A stretch of DNA of 64,000 bases, taken from positions 1,674,001 through 1,738,000 of the forward strand of contig CAWKAA010000001.1 in NCBI GenBank assembly GCA_963847515.1. The letters are read 5' to 3'. Positions within the stretch are counted from its first letter, which is position 1, and each line of letters starts with the position of its first letter. Below the pieces are notes generated by a model that saw only the letters and a list, made by a program, of their open reading frames with translations, had not been told where the DNA came from and searched no databases. Shown here piece after piece: positions 18,021 through 26,521 of this stretch. Origin of the DNA: QHXW01 sp963847515. Its GTDB lineage: Bacteria > Acidobacteriota > Terriglobia > Bryobacterales > Bryobacteraceae. The translations under genes were made by a program, and so were the position numbers.

Positions 18021-19511
18021 ATGAAGCTACCGCTCCTTTTGGTCGCGGCTCAGTTTGTGTGCTTGTTGCTTGGAGCGGCGGAACTTTACACAGAACCGTT
18101 CCGTTTACAGTTTCACTTCAGCCCGGCCAGGAACTGGACGAACGATCCGAACGGCCTGGTTTATTACAAAGGCGAGTACCACCTCTTCTATCAATACAAC
18201 CCGTTCGGCGAAACCTGGGGACACATGAGTTGGGGGCACGCTGTCAGCCCCGACATGGTGCATTGGAAGGAATTGCCGCTAGCACTCGCTGAAGAAAACG
18301 GCGAGATGATTTTCTCCGGGAGCGCAGTGGTCGACTGGCACAATTCGAGCGGGCTCTGTCGAAACCAGGACTGCTTGATCGCGATCTACACGGGCAACAG
18401 CGATCATCAGAGCCAGAGCATCGCCTTCAGCAACGATCGCGGGCGTACTTGGACGAAGTACCAGGGCAATCCTGTGATTGATCTCGGCCTGCGCGACTTC
18501 CGCGACCCCAAAGTTTTCTGGTATGAGCCGGACCACAAGTGGGTGATGGTGGCCGCGCTTCCTGCCGACCATAAAGTCCGGTTCTTCGGCTCGACGGATT
18601 TGAAACACTGGACCGCCTTGAGTGATTTTGGCCCTGCCGGGGCCGCCGGCGGGGCGTGGGAGTGCCCTGACCTTTTTCCGCTTCCCGTGGATGGCGGTCA
18701 GGTGCGCTGGGTCCTTTCGGTGAATATCAACCCCGGCGGGATCGCCGGTGGCTCCGGCAACCAGTATTTCGTGGGCCGGTTTGACGGGAAGAGATTCACA
18801 AACGACAACCCGGCTTCGCTAATGCTGTGGGCCGATCATGGAAAAGACTTCTACGCCAGCCAGTCATATTCCGATATTCCGGATGGCCGCCGCATCTGGC
18901 TGGGCTGGTTCAGCAACTGGCTCTACGCGGCCAAAGAACCGACCAGCCCATGGCGGTGCGCGCAATCCATCCCGCGAGTGGTCGCGTTGACGAAGGTTCG
19001 GGATTCCATACGGCTGGTGCAGGCGCCTATCGCGGAGCTCGCAGCGCTCCGTGGCGAAAATTGGCACTTCGACAAAGCAGATATCGCTGAAGCAAACCGG
19101 CGTCTGAGTGAGTTTCAGTCCGATGCTTACGAAATTGACGGGGAGTTCGAGACCGGGGCCGCCGACGAAGCAGGATTCCGGCTGCGCATCGGCGCCGCGG
19201 AGCAAACTCTTGCGGGCTGCAATTTTAAGAAGGCCGAGGTCTTCATCGACCGCACGAAATCCGGAATCGTGAGTTTCAGCGGAGACTTTGCCGGCCGCCA
19301 TGCCGGACCGGTGGGCTTGCTCGCCCACCACATCCGGTTGCATATTTTCGTCGACCGGAGTTCCGTGGAGTTATTCGCCAACAATGGCGAGACCGTCATC
19401 TCCGATCGCATCTTCCCATCGCCGGGCAGCACCGGCCTTCAGACTTATGCGGCGGGCGGCAGCGCCAGAGTCGTCCATCTCGACGTCTGGAAACTCAAAT
19501 CGGCCTGGTAA
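18021..19511 (+). CDS. Glycoside hydrolase family 32 (levanase/fructan hydrolase)
   Basis: 496 residues with a signal peptide (LLLVAAQFVCLLLGAAE). All three GH32 signatures are present: nucleophile D42 in NWTNDPNG, the transition-state stabiliser D162 in DFRDPK, and acid/base E214 in WECPDLF. The N-terminal five-blade propeller is followed by the C-terminal beta-sandwich (VDRSSVELFANNGETVISD). It releases fructose from levan, inulin or sucrose-type fructosides outside the cytoplasm. It follows the DUF1080 gene closely. No fructose transporter or kinase is visible in the window. Confidence 0.93.
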   Translation: MKLPLLLVAAQFVCLLLGAAELYTEPFRLQFHFSPARNWTNDPNGLVYYKGEYHLFYQYNPFGETWGHMSWGHAVSPDMVHWKELPLALAEENGEMIFSGSAVVDWHNSSGLCRNQDCLIAIYTGNSDHQSQSIAFSNDRGRTWTKYQGNPVIDLGLRDFRDPKVFWYEPDHKWVMVAALPADHKVRFFGSTDLKHWTALSDFGPAGAAGGAWECPDLFPLPVDGGQVRWVLSVNINPGGIAGGSGNQYFVGRFDGKRFTNDNPASLMLWADHGKDFYASQSYSDIPDGRRIWLGWFSNWLYAAKEPTSPWRCAQSIPRVVALTKVRDSIRLVQAPIAELAALRGENWHFDKADIAEANRRLSEFQSDAYEIDGEFETGAADEAGFRLRIGAAEQTLAGCNFKKAEVFIDRTKSGIVSFSGDFAGRHAGPVGLLAHHIRLHIFVDRSSVELFANNGETVISDRIFPSPGSTGLQTYAAGGSARVVHLDVWKLKSAW

Positions 19512-19514
19512 TCG

Positions 19515-19832
19515 TTACCGCCGCCAGTATCCGCCGTAATAACGATGCCCGTAGTAGCGCGGGCCCACCCAGTACGCATGCGGATAAGGTGGCCGGGCCC
19601 AGTATCCCGCGCGCCAGGCATAGCGAGGGCCTGACGGATACCAATAGCCCCCAACCCAGGCATAGCCCGGACCTGGATAGGGAGGCGCGTAAGCCACGAC
19701 CGGCGGAGGCGGAGGGGGCGGAGCGTAATAACCATAACCAAAGCCGCCCACGCCAACGCCGACGAAAATGCGGGGACCGGCAAATAGTGAGCTTCCTGTA
19801 AGTAAAAGGAGGACCAGCCATTTCGCTTTCAT
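19515..19832 (-). CDS. Secreted Tyr/Gly/Pro-rich small protein
   Basis: The ATG at 19832 is preceded by TAGGAG and starts a signal peptide (AKWLVLLLLTGSSLFAG). The mature part of about 85 residues is rich in Y, G, P and W, with repeats such as AWVGGYWYPSG and AWRAGYW. These resemble the WxxGxW repeats of small secreted proteins annotated as YXWGXW-repeat proteins. The function is unknown; a surface or cell-envelope role is guessed from composition. It is convergent with the GH32 gene, 3 bp apart. Confidence 0.65.
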   Translation of the reverse strand: MKAKWLVLLLLTGSSLFAGPRIFVGVGVGGFGYGYYAPPPPPPPVVAYAPPYPGPGYAWVGGYWYPSGPRYAWRAGYWARPPYPHAYWVGPRYYGHRYYGGYWRR

Positions 19833-19902
19833 AATCCGTGCTCCTACGTGGAAAACGTGCGCGGCAGCCGCCAGGTTTCGGGGCTTCATGAAGTCTTAAT
19901 GT

Positions 19903-20565
19903 TTAGTGGTGGTTAGACAGCCGAGCAACATCGAAAGCTTTGACTCCCGGCAGTAACCGTTCGTCCGGAATCGGTTGGCCCAGCTCTGTACGAACTGGAA
20001 CCACGCCCGCCCAGACATGCAGCCCGTAGTCCTCTTCATCGTCGAGGGGTGAACCGGTTCGGATCTTGGCGGAAACTTCGTCGAGCGGCAATACCAGGAC
20101 GGTCGTAGCCTTCAACTCTTGTTCGTTCGGCTGCCGCACCTCTTCCCAGCGGCCAGGCACCATGTGGTTAGTGAAGCTGTGCATGGCCTCCCGTTTCTCG
20201 CTGGGATCAGCGACCAGCCGGGCCTTGCCCAACATGACCACGGAGCGGTAGTTCATGGAATGATGGAATGCCGAGCGCGCCAGCACGAATCCATCCACCA
20301 GCGTCACGGTTACGCAAACGTTCGCACCCTCATCAAGCGTGCGCAACATGCGGCTGGCCGCCGAGCCATGAATGTAGATCTGCTCGTCTTTACGCACGTA
20401 CAGCGTAGGAATCACGAAGGGCTGCCCGTCCGCGACAAATCCTACATGGCAGAGATAGCCTTCATCGAGAATCGCATGCACTTGTTCTTTATCGTATGCG
20501 CCCCGCTTCGGCAACCGCCTCACTTGAGTTCGATCCGTCGGGTTATATTTTTCCATCTGATCCAT
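19903..20565 (-). CDS. Pyridoxamine 5'-phosphate oxidase-like flavin-binding protein
   Basis: A 220-residue split-barrel protein. The N-terminal RRLPKRGAYDKEQVHAILDE and GYLCHVGFVADGQPFVIPT blocks, followed by IYIHGSAASRML, are typical of the PNPOx-like flavin-nucleotide-binding family. True PNPOx activity is not implied; many members bind FMN, F420 or haem. The start may be 20565 or the ATG three codons inside. It lies 3 bp behind the zinc-type oxidoreductase gene and is probably co-transcribed with it. Confidence 0.8.
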   Translation of the reverse strand: MDQMEKYNPTDRTQVRRLPKRGAYDKEQVHAILDEGYLCHVGFVADGQPFVIPTLYVRKDEQIYIHGSAASRMLRTLDEGANVCVTVTLVDGFVLARSAFHHSMNYRSVVMLGKARLVADPSEKREAMHSFTNHMVPGRWEEVRQPNEQELKATTVLVLPLDEVSAKIRTGSPLDDEEDYGLHVWAGVVPVRTELGQPIPDERLLPGVKAFDVARLSNHH

Positions 20566-20568
20566 ATA

Positions 20569-21532
20569 TTACGGTATGACGACCAGGCGGCGGCCCTGCA
20601 GATCTTGGCGTTGCCAGGCGTTCTCAATATCAGCGAGCGGAACGTGTTCCGTATCGACGCGGAGTTCGCCGCTCGCGGCCCGGGCCATGAGTTGGTGATA
20701 GGACTCGACGATCACATCGAGTGGAGGAACGGCGCCGCTACCGCTCCCGAGGATCTCGAGCTTCGTGCTGCGCAGCACCGTGGCGGGGCAGCGAGATAGC
20801 GGGCCCTGCGCTCTCGCCCACCTCGACCAGACGAACCCGCGAGCGCGCCGCTGTGAGATCGGAGCGAGCCATGGCGGCAAGCAAAGCTTCCGTGGGCCGG
20901 CCCCACAAGAAATCGATCACCACGTCGAAGCCCGCGTCTCCGGCTTCGCGGACGAATACTTCAGTCAGGTCCTGGCCAGGCTGGTCCAACCGGATGGTGG
21001 CATCGGCGCCGAGCCCGCCGAGAGTACCGAGCACCTGCTCGTTTCTTCCGGCAGCCACCACACGTCCCGCACCGAGCCGCTTGGCAATCTGGACTGCGAG
21101 TTTGCCGGTTACCCCGGTCGCGCCGAGGATGAGAACTTTCTCGCCTTTACTGAGTTGAGCGCGCCAGGTGAGCGCAAACCACGCGGACATACCGGGATTC
21201 AACAGAGCCGCGGCGGTCTCTTCACCGACGCCGTCATGCACCGGAAAGCATCGCGCTCGAGCCACCGGTGCGCGCTCGGCCATTGCACCGAAGGGCCGCC
21301 GCGGGCCGGCAAACACCACCCGGCTGCCGTCCGCGAGATGCCCCGCCCCATCCACGCCGCAGACCGCGGGCAGCTCGCGAAAGCTGGCGTAGTGCTCGCC
21401 GATGGCCATCGCCTTGTCCACGGGCTTCAGCGCCGCGGCATGGACGTGCACGATCACTTCGCCCGCGGACGGCTCAGGAAATTGATCGTAGTGCGGCGGT
21501 TTACCGAGAGTGTGCAGTACGGCGGCGTACAT
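20569..21532 (-). pseudogene. Quinone-oxidoreductase-like MDR protein, one frameshift
   Basis: The first frame (21532 to about 20795) encodes the MDR N-terminus (AGEVIVHVHAAALKPVDK) and the Rossmann motif VLILGATGVTGKLAVQIAKR. The conserved C-terminus (TVLRSTKLEILGSGSGAVP; ENAWQRQDLQGRRLVVIP) is in the next frame, ending at 20569. One extra C in a CCCC run near 20790 explains the shift. Repaired length is about 320 residues, normal for quinone oxidoreductase-like dehydrogenases. No zinc-ligand cysteines are seen, which fits the quinone oxidoreductase branch. Confidence 0.75.
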
Positions 21533-21568
21533 GGGTGCTGTCCCTCTCAGTGTGAACTAGCCAGCTAG

Positions 21569-21600
21569 CCGAGCCGCGACCAGAGGAAGCGGCACTAACG
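21569..21600 (+). repeat. REP-like intergenic repeat copy
   Basis: The core GAGCCGCGACCAGAGGAAGC is followed by a GGCACTAACG tail. It is related to the copies at 7258, 7306 and 17265, and sits between the MDR gene start and the TPR gene end. Confidence 0.6.
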
Positions 21601-21634
21601 TCCGGCATTGGAACACCTTCGCGCAGAGGGCGCC

Positions 21635-22816
21635 TTACGATTTCTCCCTCCGGTACGGTGACGACATATAACCGCGCGATTCCTTGGCGGCCTCAGCCTC
21701 GGGCGCAAACGCGACAGCGTGCCGGTAGGCGTCGATGGCCTCAGTCCGGCGGTTCTTCATATCGTAGATTTGGCCCAGGCGCATCCAGGCCAGCACCCCG
21801 GTGTTAAGATCCACTTCGTTGTGAGAGGTCGTGACTTTCTTGAGATTATCGAGCGCCCGGTCGAGATCGTTGTACCAAAACTCGATGTTGCCGAGCTGAA
21901 AATAGATCTTCTCCCAGGGCACTGCCGCGAACCCCGGAAGCCCTTCCTTTTTCATCGCCGCGATGCGCTCGATCGAGCCGATGGCCTTGTCCTTATTGCC
22001 AAGATCGCTATACATCTGTGCTTCCTCAAACAGCAACAGGTTGTTGCGTGGAAAGCGCTGCAGCAGGTCTTCCAGCAAAGGCACCGCCTGCTTTGGTTTC
22101 TCTTCACGGCGGTAAAGCGCGCAGAGCAGCATCTCAGCGTCCACACGGTTGTTGGTCCCCTTGTGTGAGACCTCTTCTATTGTGCGCAGCCCTTTATCTT
22201 TGTCACCGTGGAAGCCAATCAAAAAGCCAAGCATCTTCCACTGCCACGGCAGACTGCCGACAATGTAATCGTGCAGGCCCTGAACAAAGCGGGCGTCGTA
22301 ATTCGAGGGTTCCAGTTCCGTCACGCGATTGTGGTCCTTGCGCGCGGAGGTGGCGTCACGCAATGCATCGTGCCAGGCTTTCCTCACCAGAAACTCGTAG
22401 TTGGCTCGCAAGCCGTAAGCGCCGCCGCGGCCGTATAGCGCCGTGGTGTCACTGGGATTGTGCGCCAGCCTACCATTCGCCAGTTCCATGGCCCGCTGAA
22501 TCTCGTCATTAAATCTCTTTTCGGTCTCAGGACTCGGGTTTAGCCCCTTCCTGCGCAGAAATGGATTGTTTCCCGATACCAGTTGCGTCTCGAGCGCGCC
22601 ACTACGGTACATTTCCCGGTAAAGCAACGTCTGGGCGACGTGATTGTGCGGACCGATGGCCTGGGCATCCTGCTGCTCGGCCCTTTCAAATTCGATCAGG
22701 GCCTGGTCGTACTCGAGATTGTAGAAGTGATTCAGGCCGCGGGCATCGGGCGAATCCTGAGCAACAATCGGGAGAGCCAGCAGCAACGCCAGCGCGGCAG
22801 TGCAATAACGCAACAT
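21635..22816 (-). CDS. Secreted tetratricopeptide-repeat protein
   Basis: 393 residues with a signal peptide (CTAALALLLALPIVAQD). Helical repeats run from about residue 30 to the end (GLNHFYNLEYDQALIEFERA; AVPLLEDLLQRFPRNNLLLF; YQLGN-type units; TEAIDAYRHAVAFAPEA). It is a periplasmic TPR scaffold of unknown partners. The start lies 2 bp after the queG stop, so it is the last gene of the larE-queG-TPR unit. The functional link is not obvious. Confidence 0.75.
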   Translation of the reverse strand: MLRYCTAALALLLALPIVAQDSPDARGLNHFYNLEYDQALIEFERAEQQDAQAIGPHNHVAQTLLYREMYRSGALETQLVSGNNPFLRRKGLNPSPETEKRFNDEIQRAMELANGRLAHNPSDTTALYGRGGAYGLRANYEFLVRKAWHDALRDATSARKDHNRVTELEPSNYDARFVQGLHDYIVGSLPWQWKMLGFLIGFHGDKDKGLRTIEEVSHKGTNNRVDAEMLLCALYRREEKPKQAVPLLEDLLQRFPRNNLLLFEEAQMYSDLGNKDKAIGSIERIAAMKKEGLPGFAAVPWEKIYFQLGNIEFWYNDLDRALDNLKKVTTSHNEVDLNTGVLAWMRLGQIYDMKNRRTEAIDAYRHAVAFAPEAEAAKESRGYMSSPYRREKS

Positions 22817-22818
22817 TT

Positions 22819-23892
22819 CTAACTCGATTGTAGCTGTGCCAGCGCCCAGCGCGCGTGCTCGGCCACCAGCGCGTCCCGTGACGCAGCCATCTTCTCGAGC
22901 GGCCGCCGGAAACGCTCATCGTGCTGGTTACCCATGGCTACGGCCACGTTGCGCAGGAAGCCGGAATAGCGGGCGCGCTTGACAGGACTCGCTCGGAAGA
23001 TGTCGTGAAATTCTTCCTCGGAGATCTTCGACAACTTCTCAAGATCCGGTGCGAAATGCTCCGACCAGAACGCGGCATCGGCTGTCACCGGTGCGCGATG
23101 ATTCCAGGGACACACATCCTGGCAGATGTCACAGCCAAAGACGTGGTTGCCGATTTTCGCGCGGGCTTCTGAGGGAATGGCGCCGTGCAGCTCGATCGTG
23201 AAATACGCGATGCACAGGCGCGAATCGATGGCCCACCCAGGACCAGCGGGAGCGCCGGCCGGCACGATGGCCGTGGTGGGGCAGGCGTCGATGCACTGGG
23301 TGCAGGTTCCACAGCGGTCGGGAGGCGGCGCGCCTGGTTCGATCGCGAAAGACACCAGCAATTCGCCGAGGAAAAACCACGATCCCATATCCTGGTTGAT
23401 TAGACAGGTGTTCTTCGCGATCCAACCGAGGCCCGCGCGGCGCGCGTAGGCGCGCTCCAGCAGCGGCGCCGTGTCCACGCAGATTTTCCAATCAAATGGA
23501 TCGGGTACGTGCTCGGCGATCTTGCCGGCCAGGCGTTCCAGGCCGCGGCGCAAAATGTTGTGATAGTCCTGGCCCCAGGCGTATCGCGAAATCCAGGCCA
23601 GCTCCCGATCGTGGAGTTGCGTGGAGTACGGCTCGGGGCCGTTATAGAGTTTCGCAACGCAAATCACTGACTGCGCAGTGGAAAGCAACCTACGCGGATC
23701 GCTTCGGACGCCGGCGCGATGATCCGTGAGATATTTCATCTCGCCTGCGAACCCAGCGGCCACCCACTGCCCGTAATAATCTGCTTCGGTGAGCGGAATC
23801 GCTGGAGCCACGCCGGCCAGCTCGAAGCCGCACTCGCGGGCCAGTTCCTGAATAAGTTCTGTGGTCAAGCCGGTGTTTCCAGCCGCGCTCAC
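22819..23892 (-). CDS. queG: Epoxyqueuosine reductase
   Basis: A 357-residue cytoplasmic iron-sulphur enzyme of queuosine tRNA modification. It reduces epoxyqueuosine to queuosine using a cobalamin cofactor. Two [4Fe-4S] motifs are complete: CGTCTQCIDACP and CDICQDVCPWN. The N-terminal GEMKYLTDH and the central YARRAGLGWIAKNTCLI are family signatures. The GTG start overlaps the larE stop by 4 bp (GTGA), and the TPR gene follows 2 bp after its stop, so translation is probably coupled. No other queuosine genes are in the window. Confidence 0.93.
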   Translation of the reverse strand: MSAAGNTGLTTELIQELARECGFELAGVAPAIPLTEADYYGQWVAAGFAGEMKYLTDHRAGVRSDPRRLLSTAQSVICVAKLYNGPEPYSTQLHDRELAWISRYAWGQDYHNILRRGLERLAGKIAEHVPDPFDWKICVDTAPLLERAYARRAGLGWIAKNTCLINQDMGSWFFLGELLVSFAIEPGAPPPDRCGTCTQCIDACPTTAIVPAGAPAGPGWAIDSRLCIAYFTIELHGAIPSEARAKIGNHVFGCDICQDVCPWNHRAPVTADAAFWSEHFAPDLEKLSKISEEEFHDIFRASPVKRARYSGFLRNVAVAMGNQHDERFRRPLEKMAASRDALVAEHARWALAQLQSS

Positions 23893-24731
23893 CGACGATT
23901 CAAAACTTCGTTCAGCGAACCCTGCCGGTACCCCTCCAGATCGAGGGTGACGTACTTGAATCCCAGCTTTTTGAAAATCTGCGTGAAGCGCGCAGCCATC
24001 TCCGGCGTGAGCGCACGATCGAGTTCATCCTTCGCGACTTCCAGGCGCACCAGCTCGCCGTGAAACCGCACGCGAAACTGCCGGAATCCGAGAGCCTTGA
24101 TCTCCTCTTCGCCTATCTCCACGGTCTTGATGTTCTCGATCGTGACGGGCGTGCCGTACGGAATGCGGGAACTCAGGCAGGCCGCCGCCGGACGGTCCCA
24201 CGTGGGTAGCCCCGCCATCCGCGATAGCTCGCGAATTTCGGCTTTGCTCAAACCGGCGTCCGCCAGCGGCGCCTTCACCTGATGGATCTTGGCGGCGTTC
24301 TGCCCGGGACGGTAATCTCCTAAATCGTCCTGATTCACACCGTAAATGATGTTGGAAATTCCGCGTTTGCGTGCCACGGCTTCCAGCTGTGTAAACAGTT
24401 CGTCTTTGCAGTGAAAGCAGCGGTTCGGATCATTCTTTACGTAATCGGGATTCTCAAACTCGTGGGTCTCGATGTACTCGTGCATAATCCCGAACTGTCT
24501 CACGAAGTCTTCGGCGTCGCGCTTGTGTGATTCGGGAATCGAGGCGGAATCGGCGGTGATGGCGAGCGCCTTCGCGCCCAGCACACAGTGTGCGGCCCAG
24601 GCAAGGTACGCCGAATCGGTCCCGCCGGAATACGCTACGATCACACGGTCCAGGCCGCGCAAGATGGAAAATAGCTTCTCAAGCTTCGACGCGAGCGCAA
24701 GCGTGTCCGTCACTCCGACCAGCGTGGCCAT
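23889..24731 (-). CDS. larE: ATP-dependent sacrificial sulfur transferase LarE
   Basis: The ATG at 24731 (MATLVGVTDTLALASKLEKL) is preferred to an upstream frame opening. The PP-loop VAYSGGTDSAYLAW is near residue 35, and RCFHCKDELF and AAACLSSRIPYG follow. The cysteine of the last motif corresponds to the one sacrificed by characterised LarE when it donates sulfur to the nickel-pincer cofactor of lactate racemase. No larA, larB or larC is visible here, so the acceptor pathway is unsupported by context. It overlaps queG by 4 bp and is divergent from pyrR with 82 bp between starts. Confidence 0.9.
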   Translation of the reverse strand: MATLVGVTDTLALASKLEKLFSILRGLDRVIVAYSGGTDSAYLAWAAHCVLGAKALAITADSASIPESHKRDAEDFVRQFGIMHEYIETHEFENPDYVKNDPNRCFHCKDELFTQLEAVARKRGISNIIYGVNQDDLGDYRPGQNAAKIHQVKAPLADAGLSKAEIRELSRMAGLPTWDRPAAACLSSRIPYGTPVTIENIKTVEIGEEEIKALGFRQFRVRFHGELVRLEVAKDELDRALTPEMAARFTQIFKKLGFKYVTLDLEGYRQGSLNEVLNRR

Positions 24732-24813
24732 AAGCAAATTATAAGCTATGGCAGCACTCGTGCAATCGCTCGCTTTTCTGTTCGCTGTGATAACCTGAAG
24801 CCGTATCCCCCAT

Positions 24814-25377
24814 ATGGCTCTCACGCGGGAAAAAGCTCAGTTGATGAGCGCGTCGGAAGTAGACCGCACGCTCGTCCGGCTGGCCCATGAAATCCTTGAA
24901 AAAAGCGGCGATTTGGATCGTCTGGCATTCGTGGGGATCCGCCGCCGCGGAGTGCCTCTGGCGCAGCGTCTGGCACGTAAGATTGAGGCCCTGGAGAAGC
25001 GGTCCGTTCCCGTCGGAATCCTCGATATCAATTTGTATCGCGACGATCTGACTACGGTGGATATCAAGCCGGTAGTGAATGCCACCGAGATTCCGTTTTC
25101 GGTTCATGGAAAAGACATTATCCTGATGGATGATGTTCTCTATACCGGGCGCACCATACGTGCGGCTCTCGATGCGCTGTTCGATCATGGGCGCCCCGCG
25201 AAGGTACACCTGCTGGTGCTGATCGACCGCGGCCACCGCGAGCTGCCCATCGAAGCCAAGTTCATCGGGCGCATCGTGCAAACCACCGATGACGAAATTA
25301 TCGAGGTGAAGTTCCAGGAGATCGATCAGATGGAAAAAGTGCTGCTGGTTGAGAAAGCCGCCGCCGAGACCGCTTAG
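24814..25377 (+). CDS. pyrR: Bifunctional pyr operon regulator / uracil phosphoribosyltransferase
   Basis: 187 residues, full length. The PRPP-binding motif IILMDDVLYTGRTIRAALDA is intact, with FVGIRRRGVPLAQRL and VGILDINLYRDD typical of PyrR. In other bacteria PyrR binds pyr mRNA leaders and causes attenuation, and has weak UPRTase activity. It heads pyrR-pyrB-pyrC here. The 82-bp leader is short and no clear antiterminator/terminator pair was seen, so the mode of control is open. Confidence 0.92.
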   Translation: MALTREKAQLMSASEVDRTLVRLAHEILEKSGDLDRLAFVGIRRRGVPLAQRLARKIEALEKRSVPVGILDINLYRDDLTTVDIKPVVNATEIPFSVHGKDIILMDDVLYTGRTIRAALDALFDHGRPAKVHLLVLIDRGHRELPIEAKFIGRIVQTTDDEIIEVKFQEIDQMEKVLLVEKAAAETA

Positions 25378-25389
25378 CTAAGAAACCCA

Positions 25390-26322
25390 ATGTCCGTCGG
25401 ACTGCTCGGCATCGAAGAACTGACGCGCCCCGAAGTGGAAGCAATTTTGGAGCGCGCTCGTTTCTATCAGCCGGTGCAGACGCAGCCATTCAAGAAGCTG
25501 GATACGCTGCGCGGGAAGATGATCGTTAACTTGTTTTTCGAAGCGTCCACCCGCACGCGCACGAGCTTTGAAATCGCCGCCAAACGTCTGGGCGCGGACA
25601 CGGTCTCCATCACTGCGTCAGGCTCGAGTGTCTCCAAAGGGGAGTCGCTGGTGGATACGTTGAATACCCTCGCCGCTATGCACCCGGATGCCATTGTGAT
25701 GCGGCACTCCGCTTCCGGTGCGCCGCATTTTCTCGCGCGGCATCTGACCACGCCCATTATCAACGCAGGCGATGGTACCCATGAACATCCCACACAAGCG
25801 CTCCTGGATGCACTCACGATTTTGGATCGCCGGCCGGCGCTCGAAGGTCTGCGCGTCGCCATCATCGGCGACATTGCGCACAGCCGCGTGGCCCGCTCGA
25901 ACGTGCATCTGCTCTCAAAGTTCGGCGTCGACATCGTGCTGTGCGGTCCCGCCATGCTGCTGCCTCCCGAGTTGGCGAACCTGGCGCCCGGCGTGAGCCT
26001 GACCACCGACATGAGCGAAGCCATTGCCGGCGCGGATGTCATCATGATGTTGCGCGTGCAACTGGAGCGCCAGCACGACCCGCCGCTATCAGCCGGCGAA
26101 TATTTCCAGTTTTACGGACTGCGGCTCGAGCACCTGGCGCTGGCCAAGCCGGACGCTATGGTTATGCACCCGGGCCCTATCAACCGGGGCCGCGAGCTGT
26201 CATCCGAAATTGCCGATTTCCAGCGCTCGGTCATTCTCAATCAGGTCGAAAACGGCGTGGCCATTCGCATGGCCGTGCTCGAGCGCGTCGCGGGAGAACA
26301 CGCAAATGGCAGCGCGGGCTAG
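25390..26322 (+). CDS. pyrB: Aspartate carbamoyltransferase catalytic subunit
   Basis: A 310-residue cytoplasmic enzyme of de novo pyrimidine synthesis that joins carbamoyl phosphate and aspartate. The carbamoyl-phosphate motif FFEASTRTRTSFEIAAKRLG and the HPTQALLDALT motif are intact; VMHPGPINRG marks the aspartate side. It starts 12 bp after pyrR. No regulatory pyrI subunit is present. Confidence 0.95.
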   Translation: MSVGLLGIEELTRPEVEAILERARFYQPVQTQPFKKLDTLRGKMIVNLFFEASTRTRTSFEIAAKRLGADTVSITASGSSVSKGESLVDTLNTLAAMHPDAIVMRHSASGAPHFLARHLTTPIINAGDGTHEHPTQALLDALTILDRRPALEGLRVAIIGDIAHSRVARSNVHLLSKFGVDIVLCGPAMLLPPELANLAPGVSLTTDMSEAIAGADVIMMLRVQLERQHDPPLSAGEYFQFYGLRLEHLALAKPDAMVMHPGPINRGRELSSEIADFQRSVILNQVENGVAIRMAVLERVAGEHANGSAG

Positions 26323-26349
26323 CGTCCTGAATGTTGAAGAATTCCCAAC

Positions 26350-26458
26350 GTGGGGCGGTCCCCCTGGACCGCGGCCGACGCCGTCGTCGGCCTCCGTTTC
26401 TCGGTTGACAGCCCAGCCGGACCAGGGGGTCCGGCGCGGACGAGGGCGTCCGCCCCAC
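26350..26458. repeat. 109-bp GC-rich inverted repeat between pyrB and pyrC
   Basis: The ends are GTGGGGCGG at 26350 and its complement CCGCCCCAC ending at 26458. Just inside lie GGTCCCCCTGGACC on the left and GGACCAGGGGGTCC on the right, which are near mirror complements. The element could fold into a large hairpin within the pyr transcript. It looks like a dispersed non-coding repeat or MITE; effects on pyrC expression are possible but unproven. Confidence 0.6.
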
Positions 26459-26521
26459 TGCGAACATCTGACTCAGAAGGCTGGTCGGGTCGCCGCGTCA
26501 GTTGGTGTCTAAATCAGAGTC

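Noticed and set aside
20119..21568. Plus-strand ORFs of 226 and 267 residues
   Set aside because: They mirror the PNPOx-like and MDR genes; their translations are Arg/Pro-rich without motifs.
24732..24813. PyrR-type attenuator in the leader of pyrR
   Set aside because: The 82-bp gap shows no convincing pair of alternative hairpins or a T tract.
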